Assembly (NCBI RefSeq): GCF_015291725.1
Contig: NZ_CP030038.1
Location: 6,437,001-6,501,000, forward strand
Direction: 5' to 3'
DNA: 64,000 bases
From: Bradyrhizobium sp. CCBAU 51765
Lineage (GTDB): Bacteria; Pseudomonadota; Alphaproteobacteria; Rhizobiales; Xanthobacteraceae
The notes beneath the pieces are model-generated. The model was not told where the DNA came from. It worked only from the letters and a program-made list of their open reading frames with translations, and ran no database searches. A program made the translations under genes and the position numbers. This document shows positions 1 through 6,939 of the stretch, piece by piece (positions within the stretch are counted from its first letter, which is position 1; each line of letters begins with the position of its first letter).

Positions 1-140
1 AGAGCGGATTCCTCTTCCGCAAGCCGGGTTCGAAGATACGAGCGTTCGATGTCCGTCAGACGAGTCTGAAGCAGGCGATGGTAACGGAAGATGTTGTTAC
101 GGTGCGCTTTGATGATGGCATCGTCTGCAACAGGCATCAT
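1..140 (-). CDS. small hypothetical protein, partial (C-terminus outside window)
   Basis: An open frame runs from an ATG pair at 140 to the window edge (46 codons seen). The start follows a strong ribosome site (GGGGAGGAAA). The visible protein begins MMPVADDAIIKAH and is rich in Arg and Leu, with pattern LLQTRLTDIERSYLRTRL, which looks like a short amphipathic helix. I do not recognise a domain. The remainder lies left of the window, so length and function cannot be judged. Confidence 0.55.
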   Translation of the reverse strand, partial: MMPVADDAIIKAHRNNIFRYHRLLQTRLTDIERSYLRTRLAEEESA

Positions 141-388
141 TTTCCTCCCCTATTCGGAGAAAGATTGACCGTCGATCCGAACGCGGACTTGATCCAGCTC
201 AATACTCGCGAGCGCTGTTTGGCAGATTTTTGATCGCGATCAAACCAAGCGGTACCTCAGGAGAATTACTGCGATGTCGGCTCTGCATCGCCAACATCGG
301 ACAAGACCCGCACCTGTTTCGGACGCATTGGCGCCCGGATGGCGCGCGGGCTGGGACGGGCCTCCTGCACCGCGACAAAAAGGTGCAT

Positions 389-1360
389 CTACTCGATCAC
401 CTCATCAGCGCGGACGAGTAGCGAGGGCGGCACGGTGAGGCCGAGCGCCTTGGCGGTCTTCATGTTGATTATCAGCTCGAATTTCGTCGGTTGCTCAACC
501 GGCAGGTCGGCAGGCTTGGTGCCCTTGAGTATCCTGTCGACGAAACTGCCCGCACGGCGAAACAGATCGGCTGTATCCGCGCCGTAGACGGACAATCCGC
601 CATTGGCGTAGACTCGAAACAAGTAGTTTGCGGGCAGACGATGTTTCGCCGCGAGCGCGATTATTCGCGGAGCCTCGACATAGGTGAGCGGATCACCGAA
701 ATCGATTATCGCATCGGCATTCTGGGCGGAGGCCGAAGCAAAGGCGCTGTCAAGTTCCTCGGCCGAGGCCGCTTCAACTGTCAGCAGCTCTATGCCGAGC
801 CTCCGCGCCATGTTGCGTGTCTCTTCCACGAGGTAGAGCATCGGGTTCTTTGGATTGATCAAGATCGCGATTTTCGAGGCGCCGGGCACGAGCTCGCGAA
901 GGATCTCGACACGCTTTCCGAAGAAATCTTCAGGCACATTGGTGGCAATACCCGTTATGTTGCCACCCGGTCGCGATAGACTTTGCACGAGGCCGAGGCG
1001 GACGGGATCAGCCACAGCCACGAATACGATCGGAATGGTGGCGGTTGCCGATTTCAGGGCTAAGGCCGCTGCAGGTCCCGCAGCGACGAGTACATCGGGA
1101 TTGAGAGCCAGCAGGTCGGCGACCGAAGCTGGCAATCGATCGGCAGGATGAGAGAAGCGGAATTCGATAATGAGGTTTCCATCCGTCCAGCCGTAGCGTC
1201 GGAGCCCATCAAGGAATACACGCTCGGCTGGATTAAGGGCCAGCCCGCTCCCATCACCTATGGCAAGAAAGCCGATGCGACGAGACTTCCTCTGCGCCCA
1301 CAGACACCGGGGCGAAGCGAGCAACACAGCAGTAGCCGCTATGAACTTCCGCCGCTTCAT
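389..1360 (-). CDS. ABC transporter substrate-binding protein (PF04392-type)
   Basis: A 323-residue periplasmic binding protein of the ABC_sub_bind family. The N-terminus MKRRKFIAATAVLLAS... ending CLWAQ is a signal peptide, followed by the family opening RRIGFLAIGDGSG. Later blocks LRRYGWTDGNLIIEFR, PDVLVAAGPAAALALK, IPIVFVAVADPV.LGLVQSL and RPGGNITGIA are characteristic. I chose the ATG at 1360 because it starts the signal peptide and has AGGA upstream; the frame stays open to 1423. Many such proteins in Bradyrhizobium are orphans, and no permease or ATPase gene lies nearby here, so the ligand is unknown. The C-terminal tail ADEVIE is usual for the family. Confidence 0.85.
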   Translation of the reverse strand: MKRRKFIAATAVLLASPRCLWAQRKSRRIGFLAIGDGSGLALNPAERVFLDGLRRYGWTDGNLIIEFRFSHPADRLPASVADLLALNPDVLVAAGPAAALALKSATATIPIVFVAVADPVRLGLVQSLSRPGGNITGIATNVPEDFFGKRVEILRELVPGASKIAILINPKNPMLYLVEETRNMARRLGIELLTVEAASAEELDSAFASASAQNADAIIDFGDPLTYVEAPRIIALAAKHRLPANYLFRVYANGGLSVYGADTADLFRRAGSFVDRILKGTKPADLPVEQPTKFELIINMKTAKALGLTVPPSLLVRADEVIE

Positions 1361-1480
1361 TCGATCCTCATCAGATGTGAGGACGCCGGGCGCGAGAGTA
1401 TCACATCTTGATAGTGGTCGCACTCACTGCGGCGCCGGAAGGCGCGCGTGCCTGCTTCGCGACAGGGCAAGAGGCGAGAT

Positions 1481-1675
1481 CTAAGACGGTCGCGAACTCC
1501 GGCGCGCCGGCTGGTGCAGACTGCCGCTGCAATCAACGGCCGCCCTGTCAGCCTGCAGCAATTCGATGGCGCATCGGATCATCGCCAGGCTGAGCGCATC
1601 CATTCCCGGCGATATCAATCGGCGGAACTGTCCGATCTCATTGTCTATCTGGTCGCACTTGTTGCACATGCGCAT
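1481..1675 (-). CDS. small CxxC protein, hypothetical
   Basis: A 64-residue frame that starts MRMCNKCDQIDNEIGQFRRL and continues with a helical stretch ending in LLQADRAAVDC. The N-terminal CNKC followed by a short coiled helix resembles the small CxxC proteins common in Bradyrhizobium genomes, which have no known function. The start could also be the second Met (1669) or a GTG at 1714. The C-terminal third is less convincing and Arg/Ser-rich. An element of about 43 bp lies directly upstream and recurs in front of another tiny gene at 3032-3133. No clear Shine-Dalgarno is present, so this is a moderate call. Confidence 0.45.
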   Translation of the reverse strand: MRMCNKCDQIDNEIGQFRRLISPGMDALSLAMIRCAIELLQADRAAVDCSGSLHQPARRSSRPS

Positions 1676-1685
1676 CCCGCGGCTT

Positions 1686-1729
1686 GCAGGCGGGAGCAAC
1701 GAGCTCTCAGTCACCCATAGCAGCCCACG
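1686..1729 (-). promoter_or_regulatory. upstream element shared with the 33-residue gene (copy 1)
   Basis: About 44 bp, with some 37 positions identical to 3154-3196. On the minus strand the core reads GTGACTGAGAGCTC, then three variable bases, then GCTCCCGCC. Both copies sit just upstream of a minus-strand mini-gene in the same orientation. It may be a promoter or 5' leader element; its role is inferred from position only. Confidence 0.4.
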
Positions 1730-2083
1730 AATCCGAAAAGGTGATTGAGCTTAAAGCCGATCGTCCGGCGGCGTTCCGCGAAAGCCGTATGAAATCGCTT
1801 TCAGCCTCCAGACGTCGCATCGGGCGGCTTGCCGACGCATGCAAAAACGCCGCCCGCTTGAAATAAAGCGCAGGCGGCGTCCTACCAGCCCCGGGAGGGT
1901 GAGCGTAAAATCCCGACAGGTATTGGTCGCCGCGTTGCGTGCCAAGGTTCATTCACATCGGGCCATGGCGCGAGCTAAAAAGCGATGTGATCAGAATGAA
2001 TCGTCATCGCGCTCCAGATTGTCGTTTGAGCATGATCCCTTTCGGAGAATCGATGCACACTTCTCCGGATCATGCTGCAAATC
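1730..2083. other. non-coding stretch with a Bradyrhizobium-type palindromic repeat
   Basis: I see no credible gene here. At 2028-2076 the halves GAGCATGATCC and GGATCATGC face each other around a variable middle. This is the palindromic intergenic element common in Bradyrhizobiaceae. The segment just before it (1980-2020, with GAATCGTCATCGCGCT) usually accompanies the element. Confidence 0.5.
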
Positions 2084-2284
2084 TCAACGTGGCGGCTGCA
2101 GTCCCGGCGAGGTCAGCCACTTGTTGACCTCTCCGGCGGCATCGATCTGCCGGGCCTTTCGCAAAAGCTCTGTGCGGCGGACGCCAAGGGGCATCCCTTT
2201 GGCCTGCTGACGAAGGTTGAGTGCCTCTTGTGCCAGGCGGTATTCGAATGTCGAGGTTGGTTCCGGGGATCGACGAGCCGACAT
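2084..2284 (-). CDS. small conserved hypothetical protein
   Basis: A 66-residue protein starting MSARRSPEPTSTFEYRLAQE. The middle LNLRQQAKGMPLGVRRTELL and the end AGEVNKWLTSPGLQPPR resemble a small conserved protein I associate with Bradyrhizobium: a charged helical core and a short exposed C-terminal tail. The frame is open further upstream, but the Met at 2284 begins the conserved part and has GCGGAG upstream. There is no signal peptide or membrane segment. Function is unknown. Confidence 0.6.
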   Translation of the reverse strand: MSARRSPEPTSTFEYRLAQEALNLRQQAKGMPLGVRRTELLRKARQIDAAGEVNKWLTSPGLQPPR

Positions 2285-2471
2285 GTTTGATGCTCCGCTG
2301 CGGGGTTGAGCGGGAGCGCAACTCGCGTTCACACCACCGGTAGATGCTGCGGGCCGCTCGGCGGTGGCGAGACAATGCTCCCTTGTCTGCCGGATAGCGA
2401 GCGCTTTCGTCATTCAGCTGCCCCTCTGAATTGGAGCGCGAAGTTCAGGAGCGCGCCGCGGTCGGTGCCAC

Positions 2472-2744
2472 TCAGCAATCGCGGCAGATATTCTTCAGCT
2501 TCGCAGCGACTCGGGCCTCTTCGGCGAGAAAGGGGTCCTGGTAGCCGGACGATGAATCGACGGTGGTTTTGGCGGGCCGCCCTGTTTTTGGAGGAAAAGC
2601 CGCATCGTAACAGGACAGGCGCGCGTTGGCGCTTTCGATCGCACGGCAGTTCGGCTCCGCGGCAAGAGCTGCGGGCGTGGATGTGCCCAGCGCCGATGCC
2701 AGCAAAAGCGCCGCGATCCATGTGCCTGGTCGAGCCATCCTCAT
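2472..2744 (-). CDS. small secreted protein, hypothetical
   Basis: A 90-residue protein with a clear signal peptide (MRMARPGTWIAALLLASAL...ALA, predicted cut before AEPNC). The mature part of about 60 residues has three or four cysteines: PNCRAIES, RLSCYDAAF and the terminal NICRDC. The SCYDAAF motif resembles small secreted proteins with the pattern LxCYD common in alphaproteobacteria, whose function is unknown. The ATG at 2744 is preferred because GGAG lies 8 bases upstream; the frame is open to 2930. Confidence 0.65.
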   Translation of the reverse strand: MRMARPGTWIAALLLASALGTSTPAALAAEPNCRAIESANARLSCYDAAFPPKTGRPAKTTVDSSSGYQDPFLAEEARVAAKLKNICRDC

Positions 2745-2760
2745 GCCGAACACTCCATCG

Positions 2761-2955
2761 CTATTTGGTTCCGCTCGCCCAGATGGGACGCTCGCCGGTC
2801 CAGGCCGGTAGAGCATCCCATTCGGACCAGCGCATCCTGCGCTCCTCGCCTCCGACCCTGACGAAAACAAAGGGAGCATCGTCCCGACCTGTTTTCGAAC
2901 CCACGAAAATCGCCGGAACGCCGTAGGCATCCCTGATCACTGCTGTATTTGCCAT
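2761..2955 (-). CDS. small conserved hypothetical protein
   Basis: A 64-residue protein, MANTAVIRDAYGVPAIF..., with a strong AGGAGG ribosome site just before the ATG at 2955. It is rich in aromatic residues (WSEWDALPAW, RPIW). It has no signal peptide, membrane segment or cysteines. The alternating hydrophobic pattern suggests a small beta-sheet fold. I do not recognise the family. It lies in a run of minus-strand mini-genes and may be co-transcribed with the secreted protein ending at 2472 (16-base gap). Confidence 0.6.
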   Translation of the reverse strand: MANTAVIRDAYGVPAIFVGSKTGRDDAPFVFVRVGGEERRMRWSEWDALPAWTGERPIWASGTK

Positions 2956-3031
2956 TCCCGCCTCCTGTCTCGGTTCACGCCCTGGCTCGAGTCCTTGCTT
3001 GAAGGCGGCTCCCATTGAACGGACCTGCCGC

Positions 3032-3133
3032 TCATAGAACGGCCACGATCGCGATCAGCAACACGAGGAAGATCGGCACCAACAGCGGTGGCACCAGCCA
3101 CTCACGAATATCGAATTTGACCTGATTGGACAT
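3032..3133 (-). CDS. 33-residue single-pass membrane protein
   Basis: A very short frame from ATG 3133 to TGA 3032. It has a polar start (MSNQVKFDIREW) and then a hydrophobic helix of about 20 residues built of Leu, Val, Ile and Pro (LVPPLLVPIFLVLLIAIVAVL). AAGGCGG is placed correctly upstream. A clean N-terminal cytoplasmic segment, one membrane helix and a stop right after it are typical of regulatory mini-proteins. The upstream element at 3154-3196 is shared with another small gene. Function unknown. Confidence 0.6.
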   Translation of the reverse strand: MSNQVKFDIREWLVPPLLVPIFLVLLIAIVAVL

Positions 3134-3153
3134 CTGACCGCCTTCTTTCGGGT

Positions 3154-3196
3154 GGAGGCGGGAGCGTAGAGCTCTCAGTCACCGATAACAGCCACG
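3154..3196 (-). promoter_or_regulatory. upstream element shared with the CxxC mini-gene (copy 2)
   Basis: About 43 bp matching 1686-1729 with one gap. It lies 20 bases upstream of the ATG of the 33-residue membrane protein, so it covers the likely leader or promoter. The shared core on the minus strand is GTGACTGAGAGCTC and GCTCCCGCC. Confidence 0.4.
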
Positions 3197-3529
3197 TCGC
3201 GTGCGGTGATGCCAGCTGTGTAGCACCCCCCTCACCAACTAGCGAGGCCAATCTTGGCCGATGGTCGATTGCGACAGGGGTTGCTTCGAGTGACGTTGCG
3301 CCCACTGCAACAGGCAATCTCCTTGCTTCCAGTGAGCTTGATCGAACGCCAGGTTCCGCCCTGGCAAAGCCTCTGCAGTTGGCTTCAGGATATGATCTTG
3401 CCGGCGAATGACGTCATTGCCGCAGGAAAACGACAGCCAATCAGACCCTTTTCGGCGTTATCTCGCGAGACGTATCAGCGTCGAGATACCGATGCTAGAT
3501 TTCCTGCTCCTGCCCAATAGGAGGACGAC
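3197..3529. other. non-coding stretch upstream of dodecin
   Basis: I see no credible gene. It must carry the dodecin promoter. A perfect 12-bp palindrome, AATGACGTCATT, lies at 3407-3418, about 110 bases upstream of the dodecin start; I cannot assign a regulator to it. Confidence 0.35.
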
Positions 3530-3745
3530 ATGTCCGATAGCGTCTACAAGGTCATCGAACTGGTGGGTACCAGCACGGACTCATGGGAGAAGGCAGCCGC
3601 CAATGCGGTCGAACGAGCTGCAAAATCTCTCCGAGATCTTCGAGTTGCGGAGGTCGTCAAGCTCGATATGCAACTGGATGACAAGGGGAAGGTCGAGGCC
3701 TATCGCGCCAAGCTCAACGTATCGTTCAAGTTCGAGGGCTCCTGA
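3530..3745 (+). CDS. dodecin family flavin-binding protein
   Basis: A 71-residue protein with the dodecin layout. It opens MSDSVYKVIELVGTSTDSWE, then helix AANAVERAAKSLRDLR, then strands AEVVKLDMQLDD and VEAYRAKLNVSFKFEG. Dodecins form hollow 12-mers that store or buffer flavins. The Ser/Thr-rich VGTST.SWE loop with its Trp matches the flavin-stacking site in the family. AGGAGG stands 5 bases before the ATG. It is monocistronic, followed by a hairpin. Confidence 0.92.
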   Translation: MSDSVYKVIELVGTSTDSWEKAAANAVERAAKSLRDLRVAEVVKLDMQLDDKGKVEAYRAKLNVSFKFEGS

Positions 3746-3755
3746 GCCTCGGCAC

Positions 3756-3779
3756 CTCGCCCCCACTTGCGGGGCGAGG
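3756..3779 (+). terminator. hairpin after dodecin
   Basis: The stem CTCGCCCC / GGGGCGAG encloses a short loop 11 bases after the dodecin stop. There is no T-run, so it is only a possible terminator. Confidence 0.4.
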
Positions 3780-3906
3780 ATGGCTCATTGGAAAGGGTGC
3801 GTTGCGCAGCGCCCAGCCGGACGATGTCGCCCGTAGCGAAAGTTGCCCTGGTCCGACTGGGACGATATGCTTTGATGCGAGGGGGCGTGTGGCGCATGGT
3901 GGCCCC

Positions 3907-4212
3907 ATGTACATGGTCATTCGCAAGTACACCAGTGTTCGTTCGGTCGCGGACGCCGCTCGTCGCGCCAAGAGCGGCGTCGGTGAGATCCTGAGGCAGT
4001 CGCAGGGATTCAGATCCTACCATGTGATGGACGCGGGCGACGGTGTCGGTATCGCCGTGATGATATTTGATGACCGCGAAAGCGCCAACGCAGCGAACGC
4101 CAAGATACTCGCGTTTGTTCAGGCAAGTCTGCATGACCTCGATCTTGGGGTTCCCGAAGTCACCACCGGCGAGGTCTTGGTGGACATAGAGCATAATGGG
4201 CTTCGGGTTTGA
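3907..4212 (+). CDS. ABM-like (ferredoxin-fold dimer) small protein
   Basis: A 101-residue protein, MYMVIRKYTSVRSVADAARR..., with features GFRSYHVMDAGDGVGIAVMIFDD and ESANAANAKI. The alternation of strand, helix and strand with an 'is-it-fresh' AGD turn resembles the antibiotic-biosynthesis-monooxygenase-like dimeric alpha/beta barrel family. It is clearly related to the protein at 32254-32547: both share IR, ARR.K.G, GFR.Y.V..AGD, IFD and A..AN in the same order. The ATG at 3907 begins the conserved part; the ribosome site is weak. The substrate is unknown. Confidence 0.7.
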   Translation: MYMVIRKYTSVRSVADAARRAKSGVGEILRQSQGFRSYHVMDAGDGVGIAVMIFDDRESANAANAKILAFVQASLHDLDLGVPEVTTGEVLVDIEHNGLRV

Positions 4213-4369
4213 AATAGCCCAAACGTCACCCGTTGCGTGGTGGGTGCGGCCGCTGCTCGCGTAGTCGACCTGATGTCGTCCTTGCGCCTGCAACGATCGC
4301 GCCATGGACATGCGCGCCCCCCGGACGGGAATATTCGACGGCGCGTCCTTTTCGAGGAGCAGCAACGAC

Positions 4370-4555
4370 ATGAAGCAACACACCTCCGAAGCATTTTCCA
4401 CCACAGCGAACGGCTGGACAGCACTCATGCTCATGGGCGCCGCGATGCCGCCCCGGGATCCCGATGAAGACGAGGAGGACGAAGACGATGATGAGGACGA
4501 TGAGGAAGGCGATGCCGACGAACCGGCGGTCGTGCGCGAGCCCGACGAAGACTAG
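4370..4555 (+). CDS. small acidic-tail protein, hypothetical
   Basis: A 61-residue protein. The first half is neutral with a hydrophobic patch (NGWTALMLMGAAMPP). The second half is an almost pure Asp/Glu run from about residue 27 (DPDEDEEDEDDDEDDEEGDAD) and ends PDED. GAGGAGC lies 9 bases before ATG 4370. A polyacidic tail of this sort can bind divalent metal or basic proteins, but no family is recognised. The acidic codons form a purine-rich GAT/GAC/GAG tract. Confidence 0.6.
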   Translation: MKQHTSEAFSTTANGWTALMLMGAAMPPRDPDEDEEDEDDDEDDEEGDADEPAVVREPDED

Positions 4556-4594
4556 ACTAGCCCGCGTCCGGCAGTCGGCGCTATAATCTCTTCC

Positions 4595-4921
4595 ATGAGC
4601 TGGGATGCAAAAGACATCGCGCTTCTCAAAAGGCTCTGGTTCGAAGGACAGAGCGCGGCGCAGATTGCGCGCCGTCTCGGCTGCAGTCGCAACGCGGTCT
4701 GCGGCATGCTGACCCGTCTTGGCCTGAAGCGCGGCCACAAGTCGCCCACAGCACGGCCCAAGATAAGGCCGGCCCCGAAGCTGAGGCCGTCGTCGGCCCC
4801 CTGCCCCGGTCCGGTCACACAGAAGGTGTCGTCGAGGAGAGCGGAGAGGCAGCAGCCCAAGGAATTCAGCAGGCAGCAGCTTTACGCCATTCTGGCCGAG
4901 GCGGTCAGAAACACCGGCTAA
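4595..4921 (+). CDS. GcrA-family regulator, short paralogue
   Basis: A 108-residue protein with the GcrA N-terminal DNA-binding helix-turn-helix: MSWDAKDIALLKRLWFEGQS, AAQIARRLGCSRNAV and CGMLTRLGLKRG. GcrA in Caulobacter works with sigma-70 at methylated GANTC sites to activate cell-cycle genes. Here the chain is much shorter than full GcrA (about 170 residues). It lacks the Cys/His-rich C-terminal sigma-binding region and instead ends with a Pro/Arg-rich linker and a small helix (FSRQQLYAILAEAVRN). It therefore belongs to the short GcrA-like group, whose targets are unknown. It sits between two orphan small genes with no operon partner. Confidence 0.85.
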   Translation: MSWDAKDIALLKRLWFEGQSAAQIARRLGCSRNAVCGMLTRLGLKRGHKSPTARPKIRPAPKLRPSSAPCPGPVTQKVSSRRAERQQPKEFSRQQLYAILAEAVRNTG

Positions 4922-5009
4922 GCGACAACCACGAGCGTCCTTGTGCTCCGTCAGTGTCTTGGCAGTGTCTTGGCCCAGTTCGATGGGTTCGGGCCATTGC
5001 ATCTCGTCG

Positions 5010-6686
5010 TCAGGCGAACAGGAAGTCGTTTGCTGTGAGCGAACCTGCGAAGTTGTGCAGAGTCACTTGATCCGCTCCCGCGGTAACGAGGGTGTCAGTT
5101 CCAGATTGGGTGATGACAAGATCGTTGAACGCGTGCACGCCCGCCACATTGCTGAACTTGATCTGATCATGCTGGCTCTGGCTGAAATCTTCGATAGTGT
5201 TCCGGGTCCCGACTGTCGCCGGGCCATCGTCTTTGAACACGAACAGATCTCGGCCGCCATCAGCGCCGCCTTGCAACAATCCGTCACCCCACATCACATT
5301 ACTGACTGTCCCGCCGGGAGCTGCGGTTCCGGCGAACAAGATATCGTCGCCGCCTTCGGCGCAGCCGGATAAGGATTCCGCATCACCATAAAGAATGTTG
5401 CTCGCCGAGCCAGTGCCGAAGTTGTCGCCGCCGGCAAGACTATCGTCGCCGCCCCCGGCGCAGCCGGACATGGATTTCGCGTCACCGAAAAGAATGTTGC
5501 TCGTCGAGCCAGGGCCGAAGCTGTCGCCGCCTGCGAAGGCGTCGTTGCCGCCCTGAGCACGGCCGGACATGTCGCCGCCCGCGTCACCGTAGAAGGTGGT
5601 GGAGCCAGTAAGGGAGCTGTTGCCGCCCGTGAAGGTGTCATCGCCGCCCCGAGCTCGGCCCAACATGTCGCCGCCCGCATCGCCATAGAAAGTGTTGGTA
5701 GAGTCGTTACCTCCGGTGAAGATGTCGTTGCCGCCCCGAGCATGGCCAGCCATGTCGGCGCCGGCATCGCCAAAGAAAACGTGAGAGGCAAGACTGCCGC
5801 CGGTGAAGCTGTCGTTGCCCCCCTGAGCAGAACCGGAAATGTCGCCGCCCGCATCGCCGTAGAATGTATTGGAAGCGCTGCTGGAGCCCGTGAGAGCATC
5901 GTCGCCGCCCCGAGCATGGCCGGCCATGTCGCCGCCCGCATCGCCATAGAAAGTGTTGGAGGAGGGAGCAGGGAGGTCGATGATGCCCGTGAAGATATCG
6001 TCCCCGCCGTGAGCATGGCCGGACATGTCGCCGCCGGCATCTCCCCAGAAAGTGTTGAAGGAGAACGCGCCGCCGGTGAAGGTATCGTCGCCGCCCTGAG
6101 CACGGCCGGTCATGTTGCCGCCCGTATCGCCGTAGGACATGTTGGAGGTGAAAGAGCCGCCCGTGAAAGTGTCGCTGCCGCCCCGGGCATGGCCGGACAT
6201 GCTGCTGCCCGCATCGCCGTAAAACGTGTTGGTGCCCCCACCGCTGCCGCCCGTGAAGGTATCGTCGCCGCCCCGAGCATGATCGGACATGTCACCGCCC
6301 GCATCACCGTAGAAAGTGTTGGTAGCGGGCCCAGTTCCGCTGAATATGTCGTTGCCGCCCTTGCTGTGGTCGGACATGTCGTCGCCCACGTCGCCGTAGG
6401 CAGTGTTGCTCGGAGAAGCGAACGTGAAGGTATCGTCGCCGCCACGAGCAAAATCGAACATGTCGCCGGCCGCGTCACCGTAGAAAGTGTAGTGGATGGG
6501 GGCGCCCCCCGTAAACGAGGGCCCGGTGAAGGTATCGTTGCCGCCCCTCGAAAAATCGAACATGCTGCCGCCAGCATCTCCGATCAAGATAGTTGTGTTT
6601 GGGTCACCCGCGAGGACGTCATCGGTGCCCCATTGATGATTGGTGAGATCACCAGGGGTAAATGGAACGCGCTTAAACTTGAACAT
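5010..6686 (-). CDS. RTX-like repeat protein, probable type I secretion substrate
   Basis: A 558-residue acidic protein without a signal peptide. About 14 units of 26-38 residues run from residue 35 to about 450. Each contains YGDAGGDMSGHARGGDDTFTG or a close variant, separated by a Ser/Thr/Asn-rich linker (SNTF or similar). The GGDDTFTG half matches a calcium-binding beta-roll turn; the GDAGGDMSG half is a second turn. The last 90 residues (DLFVFKDDG...NTIEDFSQSQHDQIKF... ending ANDFLFA) match the C-terminal domain typical of proteins exported by type I secretion. No ABC/HlyD export genes adjoin it. Repeats 13 and 14 lose residues and contain Cys, so the array is diverging at that end. Confidence 0.8.
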   Translation of the reverse strand: MFKFKRVPFTPGDLTNHQWGTDDVLAGDPNTTILIGDAGGSMFDFSRGGNDTFTGPSFTGGAPIHYTFYGDAAGDMFDFARGGDDTFTFASPSNTAYGDVGDDMSDHSKGGNDIFSGTGPATNTFYGDAGGDMSDHARGGDDTFTGGSGGGTNTFYGDAGSSMSGHARGGSDTFTGGSFTSNMSYGDTGGNMTGRAQGGDDTFTGGAFSFNTFWGDAGGDMSGHAHGGDDIFTGIIDLPAPSSNTFYGDAGGDMAGHARGGDDALTGSSSASNTFYGDAGGDISGSAQGGNDSFTGGSLASHVFFGDAGADMAGHARGGNDIFTGGNDSTNTFYGDAGGDMLGRARGGDDTFTGGNSSLTGSTTFYGDAGGDMSGRAQGGNDAFAGGDSFGPGSTSNILFGDAKSMSGCAGGGDDSLAGGDNFGTGSASNILYGDAESLSGCAEGGDDILFAGTAAPGGTVSNVMWGDGLLQGGADGGRDLFVFKDDGPATVGTRNTIEDFSQSQHDQIKFSNVAGVHAFNDLVITQSGTDTLVTAGADQVTLHNFAGSLTANDFLFA

Positions 6687-6939
6687 GGCAAGTTCCCCCG
6701 CGATTCAGATGACCACCTCAGAACGCGCATGATGCTCAAATCGGAGCGGGATTATTGACGAAGGTCAACTCGCGGGGCGCGGCATCGGTTTAGCCGCCAA
6801 GCGAACACGGCCTGACTGATTGGCGTCAGGGGCTCCATCGCTCCTGTCATCGGAGGAGCTTAGCAGCTCCCGGCTTGCGCTCGCAGCCGACGTCTGCAGG
6901 CACGATGGTCCGGTGCGAACGCCAACTGACCGGCGTCAT

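Noticed and set aside
1707..1952. Minus-strand frame of about 81 codons between the CxxC gene and the repeat
   Set aside because: No recognisable pattern or ribosome site, and the composition is that of non-coding high-GC sequence.
1839..2210. Plus-strand frame of 123 codons
   Set aside because: It runs through a palindromic repeat and overlaps the small minus-strand gene, with Arg/Ser-rich composition and no ribosome site.
4952..4974. Short direct repeat AGTGTCTTGGC twice in tandem
   Set aside because: Only two copies of 11 bases between converging genes; no structural or functional context.
5010..6686. CRISPR array or DNA tandem repeat in the repeat-rich region
   Set aside because: The repetition is at protein level with varying third positions and unit lengths that are multiples of 3; no spacers exist.
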